Below are positions 8,325-20,300 of a DNA stretch of 57,836 bases, in pieces. The stretch lies in assembly GCA_944387635.1 (NCBI GenBank), contig CALXFT010000004.1, positions 1-57,836 of the forward strand, in the 5' to 3' direction. The notes below the pieces were generated by a model, which was not told where the DNA came from, did no database searches, and saw nothing but the letters and a program-made list of their open reading frames with translations. The first letter of the stretch is position 1, and the number at the start of each line of letters is the position of its first letter. Position numbers and translations under genes: made by a program. The DNA comes from an uncultured Oscillospiraceae bacterium. GTDB lineage: Bacteria > Bacillota > Clostridia > Oscillospirales > Oscillospiraceae.

Positions 8325-8855
8325 TCAGTTCAGGAAGCACTTCCAGTTCTGAGCAAAGTATTCGATTCCGGAATAGATGGTGGTGGCCACGATGACAAAA
8401 ATCACGATCCAGTTCAGGATTTCAATGCCGGGTACCGCCATCATAACGCACAGTCCCACCATGGTGCTGGCGGTCTTGACCTTTCCGCTCCAGCCCGCGG
8501 CAATGACTACGCCCTTCTGCACCGCCGTCAGCCGCAGGCCGGTGACGGCGAACTCCCGGGTCAGGATAATCATCAGGGCCCATGCAGGAAATACCCCCCA
8601 CTCGCAGAACATGCACATGGCGGCAATGGTCAGCAGCTTGTCCGCCAGGGGGTCCAGGAACTTGCCGAAATCCGTGGTCTGGTTGTAGTGCCGGGCGATG
8701 TAGCCGTCCACAAAGTCCGTCAAGCTGGCCGCGATAAAGATCCCCAGGGATATGTACATCCACAGGCCGCTTCGGCCTCCGGACAGATACATGGTGATCA
8801 GAAACGCCGGGATCATAGCCACCCGGACCAAGGTGATTTTTGTTGCGGTTGTCAT
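8325..8855 (-). CDS. pgsA: CDP-diacylglycerol-glycerol-3-phosphate 3-phosphatidyltransferase
   Basis: A 176-residue integral membrane enzyme that makes phosphatidylglycerol phosphate from CDP-diacylglycerol and glycerol 3-phosphate. The CDP-alcohol phosphotransferase motif DGx2ARx8Gx3Dx3D is complete (VDGYIARHYNQTTDFGKFLD with the last Asp in DPLAD). ATG 8855 was chosen because GGAGGGAGC lies just upstream and the fold begins at MTTATKITLVRVAMIP; the longer frame runs inside rimO. Its ATG overlaps the rimO stop as ATGA. It is the last gene of the operon, and rimO-pgsA linkage is common in Firmicutes. Confidence 0.92.
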   Translation of the reverse strand: MTTATKITLVRVAMIPAFLITMYLSGGRSGLWMYISLGIFIAASLTDFVDGYIARHYNQTTDFGKFLDPLADKLLTIAAMCMFCEWGVFPAWALMIILTREFAVTGLRLTAVQKGVVIAAGWSGKVKTASTMVGLCVMMAVPGIEILNWIVIFVIVATTIYSGIEYFAQNWKCFLN

Positions 8856-10186
8856 TGCGCTCCCTCCAGAATATAGCCGGTCAGGTCCCCGTCCAGGGCG
8901 CCGTCGATCCGGACCATGACAAAATCTCCCTCTCTGGGCGGCTCCTCGGAAGCCAGCCACACTCGGCCGTCAATGTCGGGGGAGTCGGCATAGGTTCTGC
9001 CGAAGAACTGCCCCTGCTCCTCATCGTAGCCGTCTACCAGGACCTCCACTTCCCTTCCGATCATGGAGGCGTTGTATGCATCCATGATGTCCGACTGGAT
9101 GGTCTCGATGATCTGGGCCCGTCTCTGGGCCGTCTCGTTGTCCACGAATTCCATTTCCGCAGCGGGGGTCCCTTCCTCGGGAGAGAAGGGGAAGGCGCCT
9201 ACCCGCTCCATCCGCTGCTGCCGCAGGAAATCGCACAGCTCCTGGAACTCCTCCTCCCCTTCCCCGGGCAGTCCGGTGATCAGGCTGGTGCGGATCACCA
9301 GGCCGGGAATCCGGCTTCTGAGCTTGTCCAGCAGCGACCGAAGGAAGTCTCCGTCGCCCCGGCGGTTCATCAGGGCCAGGATCTTGCTGTTGCAGTGCTG
9401 AATGGGGATGTCCAGGTACTTGACGATCTTGGGCTCGTCGGCCATGACCTGGATGAGCTCGTCGTCAATCTCGTCGGGATAAACGTAGTGGACCCGAATC
9501 CAGCGGAGCCCTTCGATCTGGCACAGCCGGCGCAGCAGCTCCGGCAGCAGCCGTTTATGACCGGGCAGGTCCGTACCGTAGCGGCTGGTGTCCTGGGCCA
9601 CCACGATCAGCTCCCGGACGCCGTTGGCTGCCAGAAGCCGGGCCTCGTAGAGCACATCGTCCATCTGACGGCTGCGGTACCTGCCCCGCAGGTAGGGGAT
9701 GACGCAGTAGGCGCAGCGGTTGTCGCAGCCCTCGGCAATCTTCAGGAAGGCGTAGTGCTCCGGCGTCGTCAGAATCCGCCCTGTTTCCTCCTCCGGCGCG
9801 TCAATGGAGCCGAAGTCGGAAACCGGCCGGTCCCGCAGCAGGGCCTCAATGGCGGGGACCACCTGAGGGAAGCTTCCCGTACCCAGAATCCCGTCCACCT
9901 CCGGCATCTCCTTCAGGATCTCCCCCTGGTAACGCTGGGACAGGCATCCGGTGACCAGGATCTTGCCCACCAGGCCCTGAGCCTTCAGGGCGGCGGTCTG
10001 CAAGATGGCGTCGATGGCCTCGGACTTTGCCGAGTCGATGAATCCGCAGGTGTTGATGACCACCACGTCGCTGCCCACGACGTCCCCACGGACCGTGTGA
10101 CCGGCCTCCTGGACCCGGTGCATCATCCGCTCACAGTCCACCTGGTTCTTTGCGCATCCCAGGGAAATAAAACCAATATTTGCCAT
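8852..10186 (-). CDS. rimO: Ribosomal protein S12 methylthiotransferase
   Basis: A 444-residue radical SAM enzyme that adds a methylthio group to an aspartate of ribosomal protein S12. The N-terminal UPF0004 domain carries SLGCAKNQVDCE and NTCGFIDSAK, whose cysteines bind the second cluster. The radical SAM loop is CDNRCAYCVIP (CxxxCxxC) near residue 150. A TRAM domain ends the protein (EVLVDGYDEEQGQFFGRTYADSPDIDG). Those features separate RimO from MiaB. It starts 5 bases after recX ends and overlaps pgsA by 4 bases. Confidence 0.95.
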   Translation of the reverse strand: MANIGFISLGCAKNQVDCERMMHRVQEAGHTVRGDVVGSDVVVINTCGFIDSAKSEAIDAILQTAALKAQGLVGKILVTGCLSQRYQGEILKEMPEVDGILGTGSFPQVVPAIEALLRDRPVSDFGSIDAPEEETGRILTTPEHYAFLKIAEGCDNRCAYCVIPYLRGRYRSRQMDDVLYEARLLAANGVRELIVVAQDTSRYGTDLPGHKRLLPELLRRLCQIEGLRWIRVHYVYPDEIDDELIQVMADEPKIVKYLDIPIQHCNSKILALMNRRGDGDFLRSLLDKLRSRIPGLVIRTSLITGLPGEGEEEFQELCDFLRQQRMERVGAFPFSPEEGTPAAEMEFVDNETAQRRAQIIETIQSDIMDAYNASMIGREVEVLVDGYDEEQGQFFGRTYADSPDIDGRVWLASEEPPREGDFVMVRIDGALDGDLTGYILEGAQ

Positions 10187-10191
10187 AATTC

Positions 10192-10807
10192 TTATTCCTC
10201 AAAATAGTCTTCTGTGTCAAAGGAGAGGGCGTTCAGCACCCGGCGGATCTGGCCGTAGCTGTGCCCCCGGCGGATCAAGGCGTCCACCGCCCGCCGCATC
10301 TGCTTCTCGTCGGCGTCGGCGTCCAGCCGGGCGCGCAGAAAATCCGCGATCCGCTCCTCCTGGTCCGGATAGTCCGCCAGGGCCTCCTCCCAGAGTTCCT
10401 TGGGGATCCGCTTTTCATAGAGGGCCTGCCTGGCTCTTGCCGGGCCGTAGCCCTTGGCGACGCAGGCGCTGACCACCTGACGGGCCGTATTCCGGTCGTC
10501 CACCAGGTTCAGTTCCTCCATCCAGCGCACGGCCTCTTTGGCCTGGTCCGGGTCCTCTCCCTTTCGGATCAGCCGGTCCTCCAGGTCCCGCCGGGACACA
10601 TTGGAGGCCGAGACAATCCGCACCGCCCGCATTTTCGCGGACATGCTGCCCGCCGCGGTCAGCAGCCTGCCGTATTCTTCCTCGGACAGCTCCTTCCCGG
10701 CGTAGAGGCCGAAGTCCTCCAGGGTCTGCCGGTACAGGCCCAGGCGGCTGCCGTCGTCAAAGCTGACCCAGTACCGGCCGGCCCGGTCCGGGGCGGTTTT
10801 CAGGGCT

Positions 10808-10818
<11 letters not shown>
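10192..10818 (-). CDS. recX: Regulatory protein RecX
   Basis: 208 residues, mostly charged three-helix repeats as in RecX, which binds RecA filaments and limits their activity. Typical segments are [47 protein letters not shown] and the final repeat [17 protein letters not shown]. The start codon lies inside the end of recA (11-base overlap), so translation is coupled, as is common for recA-recX pairs. Confidence 0.9.
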
Positions 10819-11914
<1,096 letters not shown>

Positions 11915-11915
11915 A

Positions 11916-12791
11916 TCAATCATCCTTCCTGCCGTACCTGGCAAGCACGGCGCGTTCTCTTTCGTTAAAGTCCCGGCTCCGTTCCAGAACGGTATACCCG
12001 TTCTCCTCCAGGATCTGGCAGACCCGGTCCCCCTGGCCCATGCCGAACTCGAAGCACAAATATCCTCCCGGTTTCAGAGCCGCGCGGTAGCCGCGGGCAA
12101 TGGCCCGGTAGAAGTCCAGGCCGTCTTCCCCGCCGTACAGGGCCATGTGGGGTTCAAAGTTCTTTACGCTGTCGGGCAGCTGCATCATCTCCTCTGCCGT
12201 CACATAGGGCGGATTGGAGACGATCATATCAAACTGGCCCAGGAACGGCGCAGGCGGCTCCAAGGCGTTGACCTGGACGCAGCGCACCCGTCCTCCCAGC
12301 TTATTCAGAGATGTATTTTCCTTGGCCACGGTCAGAGCGGCTTTGCTCAGATCCGCCAGGGTCACCCTGGCGTCCTTGACCCGGCTGGCCACGGCCAGAC
12401 CGATGCAGCCGCAGCCGCAGCACAGGTCCAGAATTCTGGGGTCCTGCTGAAGAAACAGGCCCTGGCGGATGGCAAGTTCCGCCACGGCGCAGGTGTCGTC
12501 CCTGGGGATCAGCACGTCGGGGGTGACGCGCAGGGGCAGGCCGTAGAATTCCCACCGGCCCAGCACATAGGCCAGGGGCTCTCCCTTCAGCAGCCGGGCC
12601 AGGGCGGCCTCCACCGCCTCCACCGCCTCCTCCGAGGCGTACAGCTCCCGGCGGGCCAGAATGGCCTCCTGGGTCTTGCCGGTGAAGTGGCAGACCAGCT
12701 GCCGGGCGATCTGTCCCGCGGACTGGACGTCCTCCACCGCCAGCAGAGCCCGGCGGGTGTCCAGATAAAGCTCACCGTACTGTTTTACCAT
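11916..12791 (-). CDS. prmC: Peptide chain release factor N5-glutamine methyltransferase
   Basis: A 291-residue SAM-dependent enzyme that methylates the GGQ glutamine of release factors. It has the N-terminal helical domain, the SAM-binding motif [16 protein letters not shown], and the diagnostic catalytic NPPY ([13 protein letters not shown]) near residue 190. [16 protein letters not shown] is the family's substrate-contact region. It overlaps the upstream DUF1385 gene by 7 bases. prmC next to DUF1385 is a standard clostridial pairing, though there it is usually followed by prfA, which is absent here. Confidence 0.93.
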   Translation of the reverse strand: MVKQYGELYLDTRRALLAVEDVQSAGQIARQLVCHFTGKTQEAILARRELYASEEAVEAVEAALARLLKGEPLAYVLGRWEFYGLPLRVTPDVLIPRDDTCAVAELAIRQGLFLQQDPRILDLCCGCGCIGLAVASRVKDARVTLADLSKAALTVAKENTSLNKLGGRVRCVQVNALEPPAPFLGQFDMIVSNPPYVTAEEMMQLPDSVKNFEPHMALYGGEDGLDFYRAIARGYRAALKPGGYLCFEFGMGQGDRVCQILEENGYTVLERSRDFNERERAVLARYGRKDD

Positions 12792-13783
12792 CTGTCCGCG
12801 CCCTCCTGGCTGGGGAGCACGGCCTTGACGGCGGCAATGCCGACCTCGATCATGGAGTCGTCGGGCTCATTGGTGGTGAAGTTCTGCATCCACATGCCGG
12901 GGGCCGTGAGAATCCGGGTAAAGCCGTTGTCATGGCGGCCGGCCCAGCGGTTGATCTCATAGGTAATGCCCACCACCAGAGGCAGGAGCAGCAGCTTGAA
13001 CACGATCATGATCACCCGGTATCCAAAGCTGCCCCGCATGGCCGCCAGGCCCGGGAACAGCTCCAGCAGGGCCGAAGAGGCCACGGAGAACACCAGGATG
13101 GAGATCACCATGACCACCAGCAGGAAGCTGGTGCCGCAGCGGGGATGGAGGCGGGTCTGGCTGCGGACGTTTTCCACGGTCAGCTCCAGGCCCGCTTCAT
13201 AGCAGCGGATGGTCTTGTGCTCTGCCCCGTGGTAGGAAAACACCCGCCGCATCTCCTTCATACGGGAGACCAGGATCATATAGACGAAAAAAATGACCAT
13301 CCGGATGACGCCTTCGATCAGGTTCAGCAGGAAGTTGTTGGTGATCCACCGGTCAAAGAATCCGCTGATGACCATGGGCAGCAGGAAGAACAGCACCACG
13401 GACAGGCCCAGGCCCATGGCCACGGCAATGCCCAGTATGGCCTGCTGAAACTTCTCGTTGCCCAGCTTCTCCTCCAGCCACAGGTCAAGCTTGGAAGGTT
13501 CCTCCTGCATCTCCTCCGGAGCCAGGTCCGCCGAATGGAGCAGGGCCTTGACGCCCACCACATTGGAATCAAAGAAGTTGAAGATCCCCCGGATAAAGGG
13601 CCAGGTCTTCACAGATCCGGGGGGATTGATCTTTCTCGGATGGGTCTCAACGCTCAGGCCCTCCTTGGTCCGGACCACCACAGCGTCGGTCTCCGGGCCT
13701 CGCATCATAATGCCCTCGATCAGCGCCTGACCGCCGATCATGGTCTTGAATTTCTCACCGGTTTGGGTTTGCTTGTTGTTCAT
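12785..13783 (-). CDS. DUF1385 (YqhQ-like) membrane protein
   Basis: 332 residues opening with the family hallmark TMIGGQALIEGIMMRGPE, followed by hydrophobic segments from about residue 115 and the conserved FSYHGAEHKTIRCYEAG and RLHPRCGTSFLLVVM. The family is universal in Firmicutes and usually sits next to prmC, but its biochemical role is not established. ATG 13783 is preceded by GGAGAG; the 13-codon upstream extension overlaps the kinase gene's end and lacks conservation. Confidence 0.9.
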   Translation of the reverse strand: MNNKQTQTGEKFKTMIGGQALIEGIMMRGPETDAVVVRTKEGLSVETHPRKINPPGSVKTWPFIRGIFNFFDSNVVGVKALLHSADLAPEEMQEEPSKLDLWLEEKLGNEKFQQAILGIAVAMGLGLSVVLFFLLPMVISGFFDRWITNNFLLNLIEGVIRMVIFFVYMILVSRMKEMRRVFSYHGAEHKTIRCYEAGLELTVENVRSQTRLHPRCGTSFLLVVMVISILVFSVASSALLELFPGLAAMRGSFGYRVIMIVFKLLLLPLVVGITYEINRWAGRHDNGFTRILTAPGMWMQNFTTNEPDDSMIEVGIAAVKAVLPSQEGADRW

Positions 13784-13800
13784 AGGTATCGGGTCTCTCC

Positions 13801-15225
13801 TTAATTGGCGGCAGGCAGGCAAACCGTCACCAGGGTGCCGCCTCCCGGAGCATTCTCCAGGGTCAGGGTCCCGCCGTGCATCTGTACGATCTCGTCACAG
13901 ACTGCCAGGCCGATACCGGACCCTCTGGCCTTGGAGCTGCCCTTATAGAATTTCTTTTTGACCAGGGGGATCTCGTCCTCCGGGATGCCGGGGCCGTAGT
14001 CCCGGATTCGGACCACCACGGTGCCGTCCTCATAGTGCATGGAAGCATCGATCCGCTTCCCCTCCCCGCCGTGCTTGGCGGCGTTGTCCAGAATGTTCAA
14101 AAACACCTGGCGCAGACGCTTGGCGTCGCAGGGAATCTCCGGGATATCCTCGTCGTTGTCCTCATAGTTCAGCCGGATACCATCCTGGGCCAGCCTGCTG
14201 CCGTACATATACACCGTGTCCTCAAATTCCGAGCGGATATCCGTGGGTTCTACGGACAGGGTCATTCGGCCGTCCTGAATCCGGGTGAAGTCCAGCAGCT
14301 CCATGACCATCTCCGTCAGCCGTTTGGCCTCGCTGGAGATGATCTTCAGGCCCTGCCGGGTCCCGGCGTCCAGATCCTCGCCGGCCAGCAGGGTCTCGCT
14401 CCAGCCGTTGATCACCGTCAGGGGGGTGCGCAGCTCGTGGGACAGCTGGGAAATAAACTCCGACTGCATCTTCTCGTTCTGGGCGATCTTGTTGGACATC
14501 TCGTTGATGGTGTCCGCCAATTCTCCGATCTCATCCCGGTAGGGCGTCTGGATCTGTACGCCGTAGCTGCCGTTGGCAATGCGCTTGGCCGTCTCCGTAA
14601 TCTGGGCCACGGGGTTCATGATGCTCCGCAGGTAGTAGCTGCTGGTAAACATCACCGCCACCAGGACCATGAGCAGGACCAGGGCGCTGATCATGGCCAC
14701 AAGCAGGATCTGCCCGTCCACCAGCCGGGTGGAGGTCACGTAGCGAAGCACGCCGATGACCTCGCCGTTGCTGTAGATCATGGGGCTGGATACCGCCATG
14801 ATCCGCTCGCCGGTGTTGGGATCCCGGCCCACATAGGTCCGGCTGTCCCGGGTGCTGACGGCCTCCTGGATCTCCGGGGTGTCGGGGGACTGCCCCGCCC
14901 ACTGACCGAAGGAGGAGGCAACCAGGTCTCCCTGGCTGTTGATGAACTGAAGCTCCAGAGCGTCCTTGTCCACAAAGGTCTGGGCATAGGTGATGCAGGA
15001 CTGGTAGAACTCATTGTAGGTCTGGTCCACGTAGTTGGCAAAGAAGTCCGTGGTGGTCCTGGCCCGGTTTTTCAGGTCCGATTCCATTGCGGAGTAATAA
15101 TACGCGGCAAAGGCCGCCGTCACCGCCATGACGAAGACCAGTCCCAGGGCGAAGACCACGCTGACGGTGTTCAGCAGCCACCGCTTCCGCAGTCCGCCCA
15201 TGTTGAACCTGGATTGGATCTTCAT
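13801..15225 (-). CDS. Sensor histidine kinase with extracellular sensor and HAMP
   Basis: 474 residues. Membrane segment 1 is at about 20-42, an extracellular sensor of about 130 residues follows (Cache-like, with SSPMIYSNGEVIGVLRYVTS), then membrane segment 2 at about 175-197 and a HAMP domain. The H-box is SHELRTPLTVINGW, the N-box ILDNAAKHGG, and G-boxes DYGPGIPEDE and GSGIGLAVCDEIVQMHGG are present. ATG 15225 lies 5 bases after the response-regulator stop. No strong ribosome site is visible, and a GTG six codons upstream is an alternative. Its signal is unknown. Confidence 0.88.
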   Translation of the reverse strand: MKIQSRFNMGGLRKRWLLNTVSVVFALGLVFVMAVTAAFAAYYYSAMESDLKNRARTTTDFFANYVDQTYNEFYQSCITYAQTFVDKDALELQFINSQGDLVASSFGQWAGQSPDTPEIQEAVSTRDSRTYVGRDPNTGERIMAVSSPMIYSNGEVIGVLRYVTSTRLVDGQILLVAMISALVLLMVLVAVMFTSSYYLRSIMNPVAQITETAKRIANGSYGVQIQTPYRDEIGELADTINEMSNKIAQNEKMQSEFISQLSHELRTPLTVINGWSETLLAGEDLDAGTRQGLKIISSEAKRLTEMVMELLDFTRIQDGRMTLSVEPTDIRSEFEDTVYMYGSRLAQDGIRLNYEDNDEDIPEIPCDAKRLRQVFLNILDNAAKHGGEGKRIDASMHYEDGTVVVRIRDYGPGIPEDEIPLVKKKFYKGSSKARGSGIGLAVCDEIVQMHGGTLTLENAPGGGTLVTVCLPAAN

Positions 15226-15230
15226 GGGTC

Positions 15231-15920
15231 TTATGCGCCCCACTTATACCCCAGACCCCATACCGTGGTGATATAGGTGGGATTTGCCGTGTCGTCCTCG
15301 ATCTTGATGCGAAGGCGCCGGATGTTCACATCCACCACCTTCAGCTCCCCCTCGTAGTCCCGGCCCCAGACGGCGGAGAGAATGTCCTCCCGGGACAGGG
15401 CACGGCCGGGGTTCTGCATGAACAGCTTCAGAATGGCGTACTCCACCTGGGTAAGGCGGATTCGGTTCCCGTTTTTCTCCAGGGTGTGGTTGCGGGTGTT
15501 CATAACGAAGGGACCCTGGGTCAACAGCTCGGAAACGGTGTTGCTGTCGCCGCCGATGCGGCGGTACAGGGCGTCGATCCGGGCGGTCAGCTCCGCCGGA
15601 GAGAAGGGCTTGGTCACATAGTCGTCGGCGCCGGTCATCAGGCCGGTGACCTTGTCCATCTCCTGGGTCCGGGCCGTGAGCATAATGATGCCCATCTGCT
15701 TGTTGGTGGCCCGGATGCGGCGGCATACCTCAAAGCCGTCCATGTCCCCCGGGACCATGATGTCCAGAATGGCCACGCCGATGTCCGGATTGGCGGCAAT
15801 GGCGTCCAGAGCCTCCTGACCGTCTCCGGCCTCAATGGCGTCGTATCCGGCCCGCTGCAGGTTGATGACCACAAAGCTGCGGATGTTCAATTCGTCTTCC
15901 ATAATCAGAACTTTTTTCAT
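15231..15920 (-). CDS. OmpR/PhoB-family response regulator
   Basis: 229 residues. The receiver domain has the acidic pair MEDE, the phospho-acceptor Asp in AILDIMVPG, and the conserved Lys in YVTKPFSPAEL. A winged-helix DNA-binding domain follows (LTQVEYAILKLFMQNPGRAL, VDVNIRRLRIKIED, TVWGLGYKW). It is the partner of the histidine kinase directly downstream. Its own upstream partner gene is a lipoprotein, suggesting envelope or nutrient sensing, which is inference. Confidence 0.93.
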   Translation of the reverse strand: MKKVLIMEDELNIRSFVVINLQRAGYDAIEAGDGQEALDAIAANPDIGVAILDIMVPGDMDGFEVCRRIRATNKQMGIIMLTARTQEMDKVTGLMTGADDYVTKPFSPAELTARIDALYRRIGGDSNTVSELLTQGPFVMNTRNHTLEKNGNRIRLTQVEYAILKLFMQNPGRALSREDILSAVWGRDYEGELKVVDVNIRRLRIKIEDDTANPTYITTVWGLGYKWGA

Positions 15921-15930
15921 AACGTTTCCC

Positions 15931-17256
15931 TCAACTCTCTCCGGTCCGCCAATCCTGCCGGATCAGGCGGAAGCTGTCCGTCAATTCTTCCTCAGTCAGC
16001 CCATACGCTGCCGCGTCAGGCTCCAGTTTGGCCGCGTAGGCGACGCCCTCGGCCCGGTACAGGGCGAAACGGCCCTGCTGCACCGCGTCCTCATCCCGGC
16101 TGCTGCCGGTGAAGACGTAAATGGTAAAGAGGGGTTCCGCCTCCAGGTATTCATGGTCCCACACGTAAAAGGTGTATGTATTCCCGCCCTGGGCCACGGA
16201 GACCCGGTTGGACCAGGTCTGGCGAAGCTGGACGTACCAGCCGCCCAGGTAATTGTGGAAGGTGTGAAGCTTTTCCGTTTTATTTCCCAAAGCGTCTACG
16301 GAGAACCACCGCAGCAGGTAGCTGGGCTCCTCCTCCTGGCCGCCGGACACCTGCTTCATGGGGATCATGGCGGGAAGCTCCATGATGCCGTCCTCGTCAA
16401 TGTCTTCGGCGTACACATAGAAGTTGCCCAAGGTCTCAATGGTGGTCTCGGAGCCGCAGAAAAAGGCAATATTGGTAAACCGGCCCTCCGCAATGGCGAA
16501 GATGTCCGTGACGATGGAGTCCTCCTCCGTTGTGCTGGCCACATACACCGCCGGCGCGCCGCCTTGCAGCTTTCCGGGCATGATCCGCCGGATCCGGGAG
16601 GGGCTGACGGACAGTTCCGTCTCCACGGAGCGGGTGATCTGTCCGCCGCTGACACTGTAGAGCACCGCCGTTCCCCGGCCGGACTCCGCCTCGCCGGGCC
16701 GGAACACCATGACCTCGCTGCGGCCGTCACTGTCCAGATCGCTGGTTAAGAATTTGGAGTAGCCCACCACCAGCAGCTGCTCGGCGCTGCCGCCGGAGAA
16801 GGTGTACACGGATACGCTGCGCAGGACCTGGTCGCTGACCTGCCTGCCCACCACCAGCTCACAGCCGGGTTTCTCGTCAAAGTTGATATACTCCACCTGC
16901 TCAAAGGCCGAGCCGTTGCTCTCAATCACATCCGTCAGGGTGCAGGCGCCGTCGGAGCCTTGGGAGAAGATCAGGATCTGCAAGGGCTTCTCCAGGTCCC
17001 CAGCCGCAAACACCAGGTACTCGTCCACCCCGTCCCCGTCCAAGTCCGCCATCTGCACCGGCTGCTGGTTGTCGCCGGAAATGGGCGCGCTGTAGTCCAG
17101 GCCGATCATAGCCGAATCAATGGCAGATTCCAGCTGGCTGTATTCCTCCGACCGTCGTGGTACGGCGTACAACTCCTCCACCGACAGCATGGCGCAGCCG
17201 CTTAAGAGCAATGCCGCCGCTGCCGGCAATGCCAGGAGGATATTTCTTCCTTTCAC
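15931..17256 (-). CDS. Lipoprotein with VCBS/FG-GAP-like calcium-type repeats
   Basis: 441 residues. MKGRNILLALPAAAALLLSGC is a lipoprotein signal with lipobox LSGC. DLDGDGVDEYLVF, DLDSDGRSEVMVF and DIDEDGIMELPA are Asp-rich loops like those of VCBS/integrin-type propeller blades, which often bind calcium. GTG 17256 is preceded by AAAGGAG at good spacing; a TTG six codons upstream lacks one. It heads an operon with a two-component system 10 bases away, so it may be an accessory sensor. The function is otherwise unknown. Confidence 0.75.
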   Translation of the reverse strand: MKGRNILLALPAAAALLLSGCAMLSVEELYAVPRRSEEYSQLESAIDSAMIGLDYSAPISGDNQQPVQMADLDGDGVDEYLVFAAGDLEKPLQILIFSQGSDGACTLTDVIESNGSAFEQVEYINFDEKPGCELVVGRQVSDQVLRSVSVYTFSGGSAEQLLVVGYSKFLTSDLDSDGRSEVMVFRPGEAESGRGTAVLYSVSGGQITRSVETELSVSPSRIRRIMPGKLQGGAPAVYVASTTEEDSIVTDIFAIAEGRFTNIAFFCGSETTIETLGNFYVYAEDIDEDGIMELPAMIPMKQVSGGQEEEPSYLLRWFSVDALGNKTEKLHTFHNYLGGWYVQLRQTWSNRVSVAQGGNTYTFYVWDHEYLEAEPLFTIYVFTGSSRDEDAVQQGRFALYRAEGVAYAAKLEPDAAAYGLTEEELTDSFRLIRQDWRTGES

Positions 17257-17295
17257 GGCATCAACTCCTTTCAATCGAATAGGATACCAACGGAT

Positions 17296-17304
17296 ATTAT
17301 ATCA
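17296..17304 (-). promoter_or_regulatory. Extended -10 promoter of the lipoprotein-TCS-recA-pgsA operon
   Basis: On the minus strand TGATATAAT, an extended -10 with a perfect TATAAT, lies 40 bases before the GTG start. The -35 is poor. It separates this operon from dnaE upstream. Confidence 0.55.
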
Positions 17305-17325
17305 TAATGCCCCAAAAAAGGAAAG

Positions 17326-20300
17326 CTATTTTACAACAACATTTGCCTCGCCCAGGACATTTTTCAGCTCCCGGAGCATGCTGTCCATCAGGACGCAGCG
17401 GGTACCCCGGCGGCGCTTGGTATCGGCGAAATAGAGCACCACGCTGCCCTCTCCGGGGAACATGTTCAGGATCGCCCGGACCTTGGGGAACAGCTTCCCC
17501 TCCTCGCTTGGCAGGCGCAGATACAGCGTTCCCTTCACGGGAGCGGCGGACCGGGCCGGAGCCCGATTGTCCGGATCTCCCGCGGCGTAGTCGGAAATGG
17601 GCCTGGCCCGGTTGACCACGATCTGAGGGTCCTTGTCCTCCCGCCGGGAAAGCCGCCCGGTGACCACCACAGGGCTGTTCTCCCGCAGGTATCCGCCGTA
17701 CTGGCTGAGCACGTTGGAAAACGCCAGCATCTCAATGGACGCCGTATCGTCCTCCACGGTGACATAGGCCATCATGGAATTGCTGCGGGTTGTCTTCATT
17801 TTCACACTCTGCACGATGCCGGCCACGCAGACGGTCTGCTCGTCCCGGAAGCCCCCCTCCTCGTCCATGAGCTGGGCAATGTGGACCACTTGGGTTCCCT
17901 TCAGGAAGGGACGGTAGTCGTCCATGGGGTGGCCGGACAGGTAGATGCCCGTGGTCTCCTTCTCCATGGAGAGCAGAGCGGCCTTGTCCAGCTCCTTCTT
18001 CGCGGGGATGGGAATGGAGCCCGCCCCGTCGCCGTCACCGTCAAGCATGGCAAACAGCCCCATCTGGCCCTCCAGATTCTTCTTTCGGGACTGGGCCACG
18101 CTGTCCATCATCTTGTCATACACCGACAGCAGGGCGCTGCGGGTATTGCCGAAGCAGTCTGCCGCGCCGCATTTGATGAAGTTCTCCACAGCCCGCTTGT
18201 TCAGTTCTCCCTCGTCCATGCGCTGGATGAAGTCCTCCAGGGAACAGAAGGGGCCGCCCTCCTTACGCTTGCGCACCATGGCGCGGATCAGGCCCCGGCC
18301 CACATTTTTCACCGCCCCCAGGCCGAAGCGGATGGCGTCGCCCTCCACGGTGAAGTTGTCCTCGGAGTGGTTCAGATCCGGCGGCAGCACGGCGATGCCC
18401 ATCTCCTTGCACTCGGCAATGTAGCCGGAAATCTTCTCCGCGGAATCCAGCACCGAGGTCATGAGGGCGGCCATGTACTGCCGGGGATGGTGGCATTTCA
18501 GGTAAGCCGTCTGATAGGCCACCACGGCATAGCACACGGCGTGGGCCTTGTTGAAGGCGTAGTTGGCGAAGTCCACAATTTCGTCGTAAATGGACTGGGC
18601 CACCTGCTCCGGAATCCCGTGGCCCACACAGCCGCAGATATTCTGCTCCGGGTCGCCGTATACGAAGACCTTCCGCTCCGCCTCGATGACCTTCATTTTC
18701 TTCTTGGAAATTGCCCGGCGAATGTTGTCCGCCTGACCCATGGTGTAGCCACCCAGGGAGCGGAAAATCTCAATGACCTGCTCCTGATATACGATGCAGC
18801 CGTAGGTGACCTTCAGAATCGGCTCCAGCATGGGCGTTTTATAAGTGACCTTTTTGGGGTCCAGCTTGTTGGCGATGAAGGTGGGGATGGAGTCCATGGG
18901 GCCGGGCCGGTACAGGGCTACAATGGCCGTGATGTCCTCAATGGAGCCGGCCTTCATGCTGACGCACACGCCGGTCATGCCGCTGGACTCCAGCTGAAAC
19001 ACGCCCTGGGTCTTGCCCTGGGTCAGCATGTCAAAGGTGTCCTTGTCATCGTCCGGAATCCGGTCAATGGAAAACTCCGGCTCCAGCAGCCGGATCTGGC
19101 GCTCCGCGTCGGCGATCACCGTCAGGTTCCGCAGGCCCAGGAAGTCCATCTTCAGCAAACCCAGCTCCTCGATGGTGGTCATGGTGTACTGGGTGACAAT
19201 GGTGTCGTCGTTGCGGGACAGGGGTACATAGGTGTAGACCGGCTTGGCGGTGATGACCACGCCGGCGGCGTGGGTGGAGGCGTTCCGGGGCATGCCCTCC
19301 AGGCTCCGGGCCGTGTCGATGAGCTTCTTCACCTTGGGGTCCCCGTCATACATCTCCTTGAGCCTGGGACTGACCCGCAGGGCCTCCTCCAGGGTGATGT
19401 GGGGCGTGGAGGGGACCTGCTTGGCCACCACGTCGGTCTCGGCGTAGGTGAAGTTCAAGGCCCGGCCCACATCCCGGATGGCGCCCCGGGCGGCCATGGT
19501 GCCGAAGGTGGCGATCTGGGCCACATGGTCGGCGCCGTACTTGTCCATGACGTAGGCGATCACCTCGCCCCGGCGCTCCTGACAGAAGTCCGTATCAAAG
19601 TCGGGCATGCTGACCCGCTCCGGATTCAGGAACCGCTCGAAGATCAGGCTGTATTTCATGGGGTCCACTTCCGTGATGTGCAGGCAGTAGGCGGCAATGG
19701 AGGCCGCGCCGGAGCCGCGCCCCGGTCCCACGGGAATCCCCTGCTCCTTGGCATAGCGGATAAAATCCCAGACGATCAAGTAGTAGTTGACATAACCCAT
19801 CCGGCTGATGACGCCGATCTCGTATTCCAGCCGCTCCAGATAGCTCTGGGGCGGGTCGGCGTACCGTTCCCGGAATCCTTCCATGCAAAGCCGGCGGAAG
19901 TAGGCTTCGCTGGTGTACCCCTCGGGTACCGGGAAGACGGGCAGATGGTATTCGTGAAAGGTAAACTCCAGATTGCACCGGCGGGCAATGTCCGCCGTAT
20001 TGGCAAAGGCCTCCGGACAGTTGGGGAACAGCCGGCGCAGCTCCTCCTCGCTCTTGAGGTAGAACTCCTGGGTCTGGAATTTCATCCGGTTTTCGTCATC
20101 CACGGTCTTGCCGGTCTGGACGCACAGCAGCACATCCTGGATGTCCGCGTCCTCCCGGCGCAGATAGTGGGCGTCGTTGGTGACCACCAGGGGTAGCCCC
20201 GTCTCCCGGGCCAGGCGCAGAAGGCCCTGGTTCACCGGCCGCTGCTCCGCGATGCCGTGGTCCTGCAATTCCAGATAGAAGTGGTCCGGTCCAAAGATCC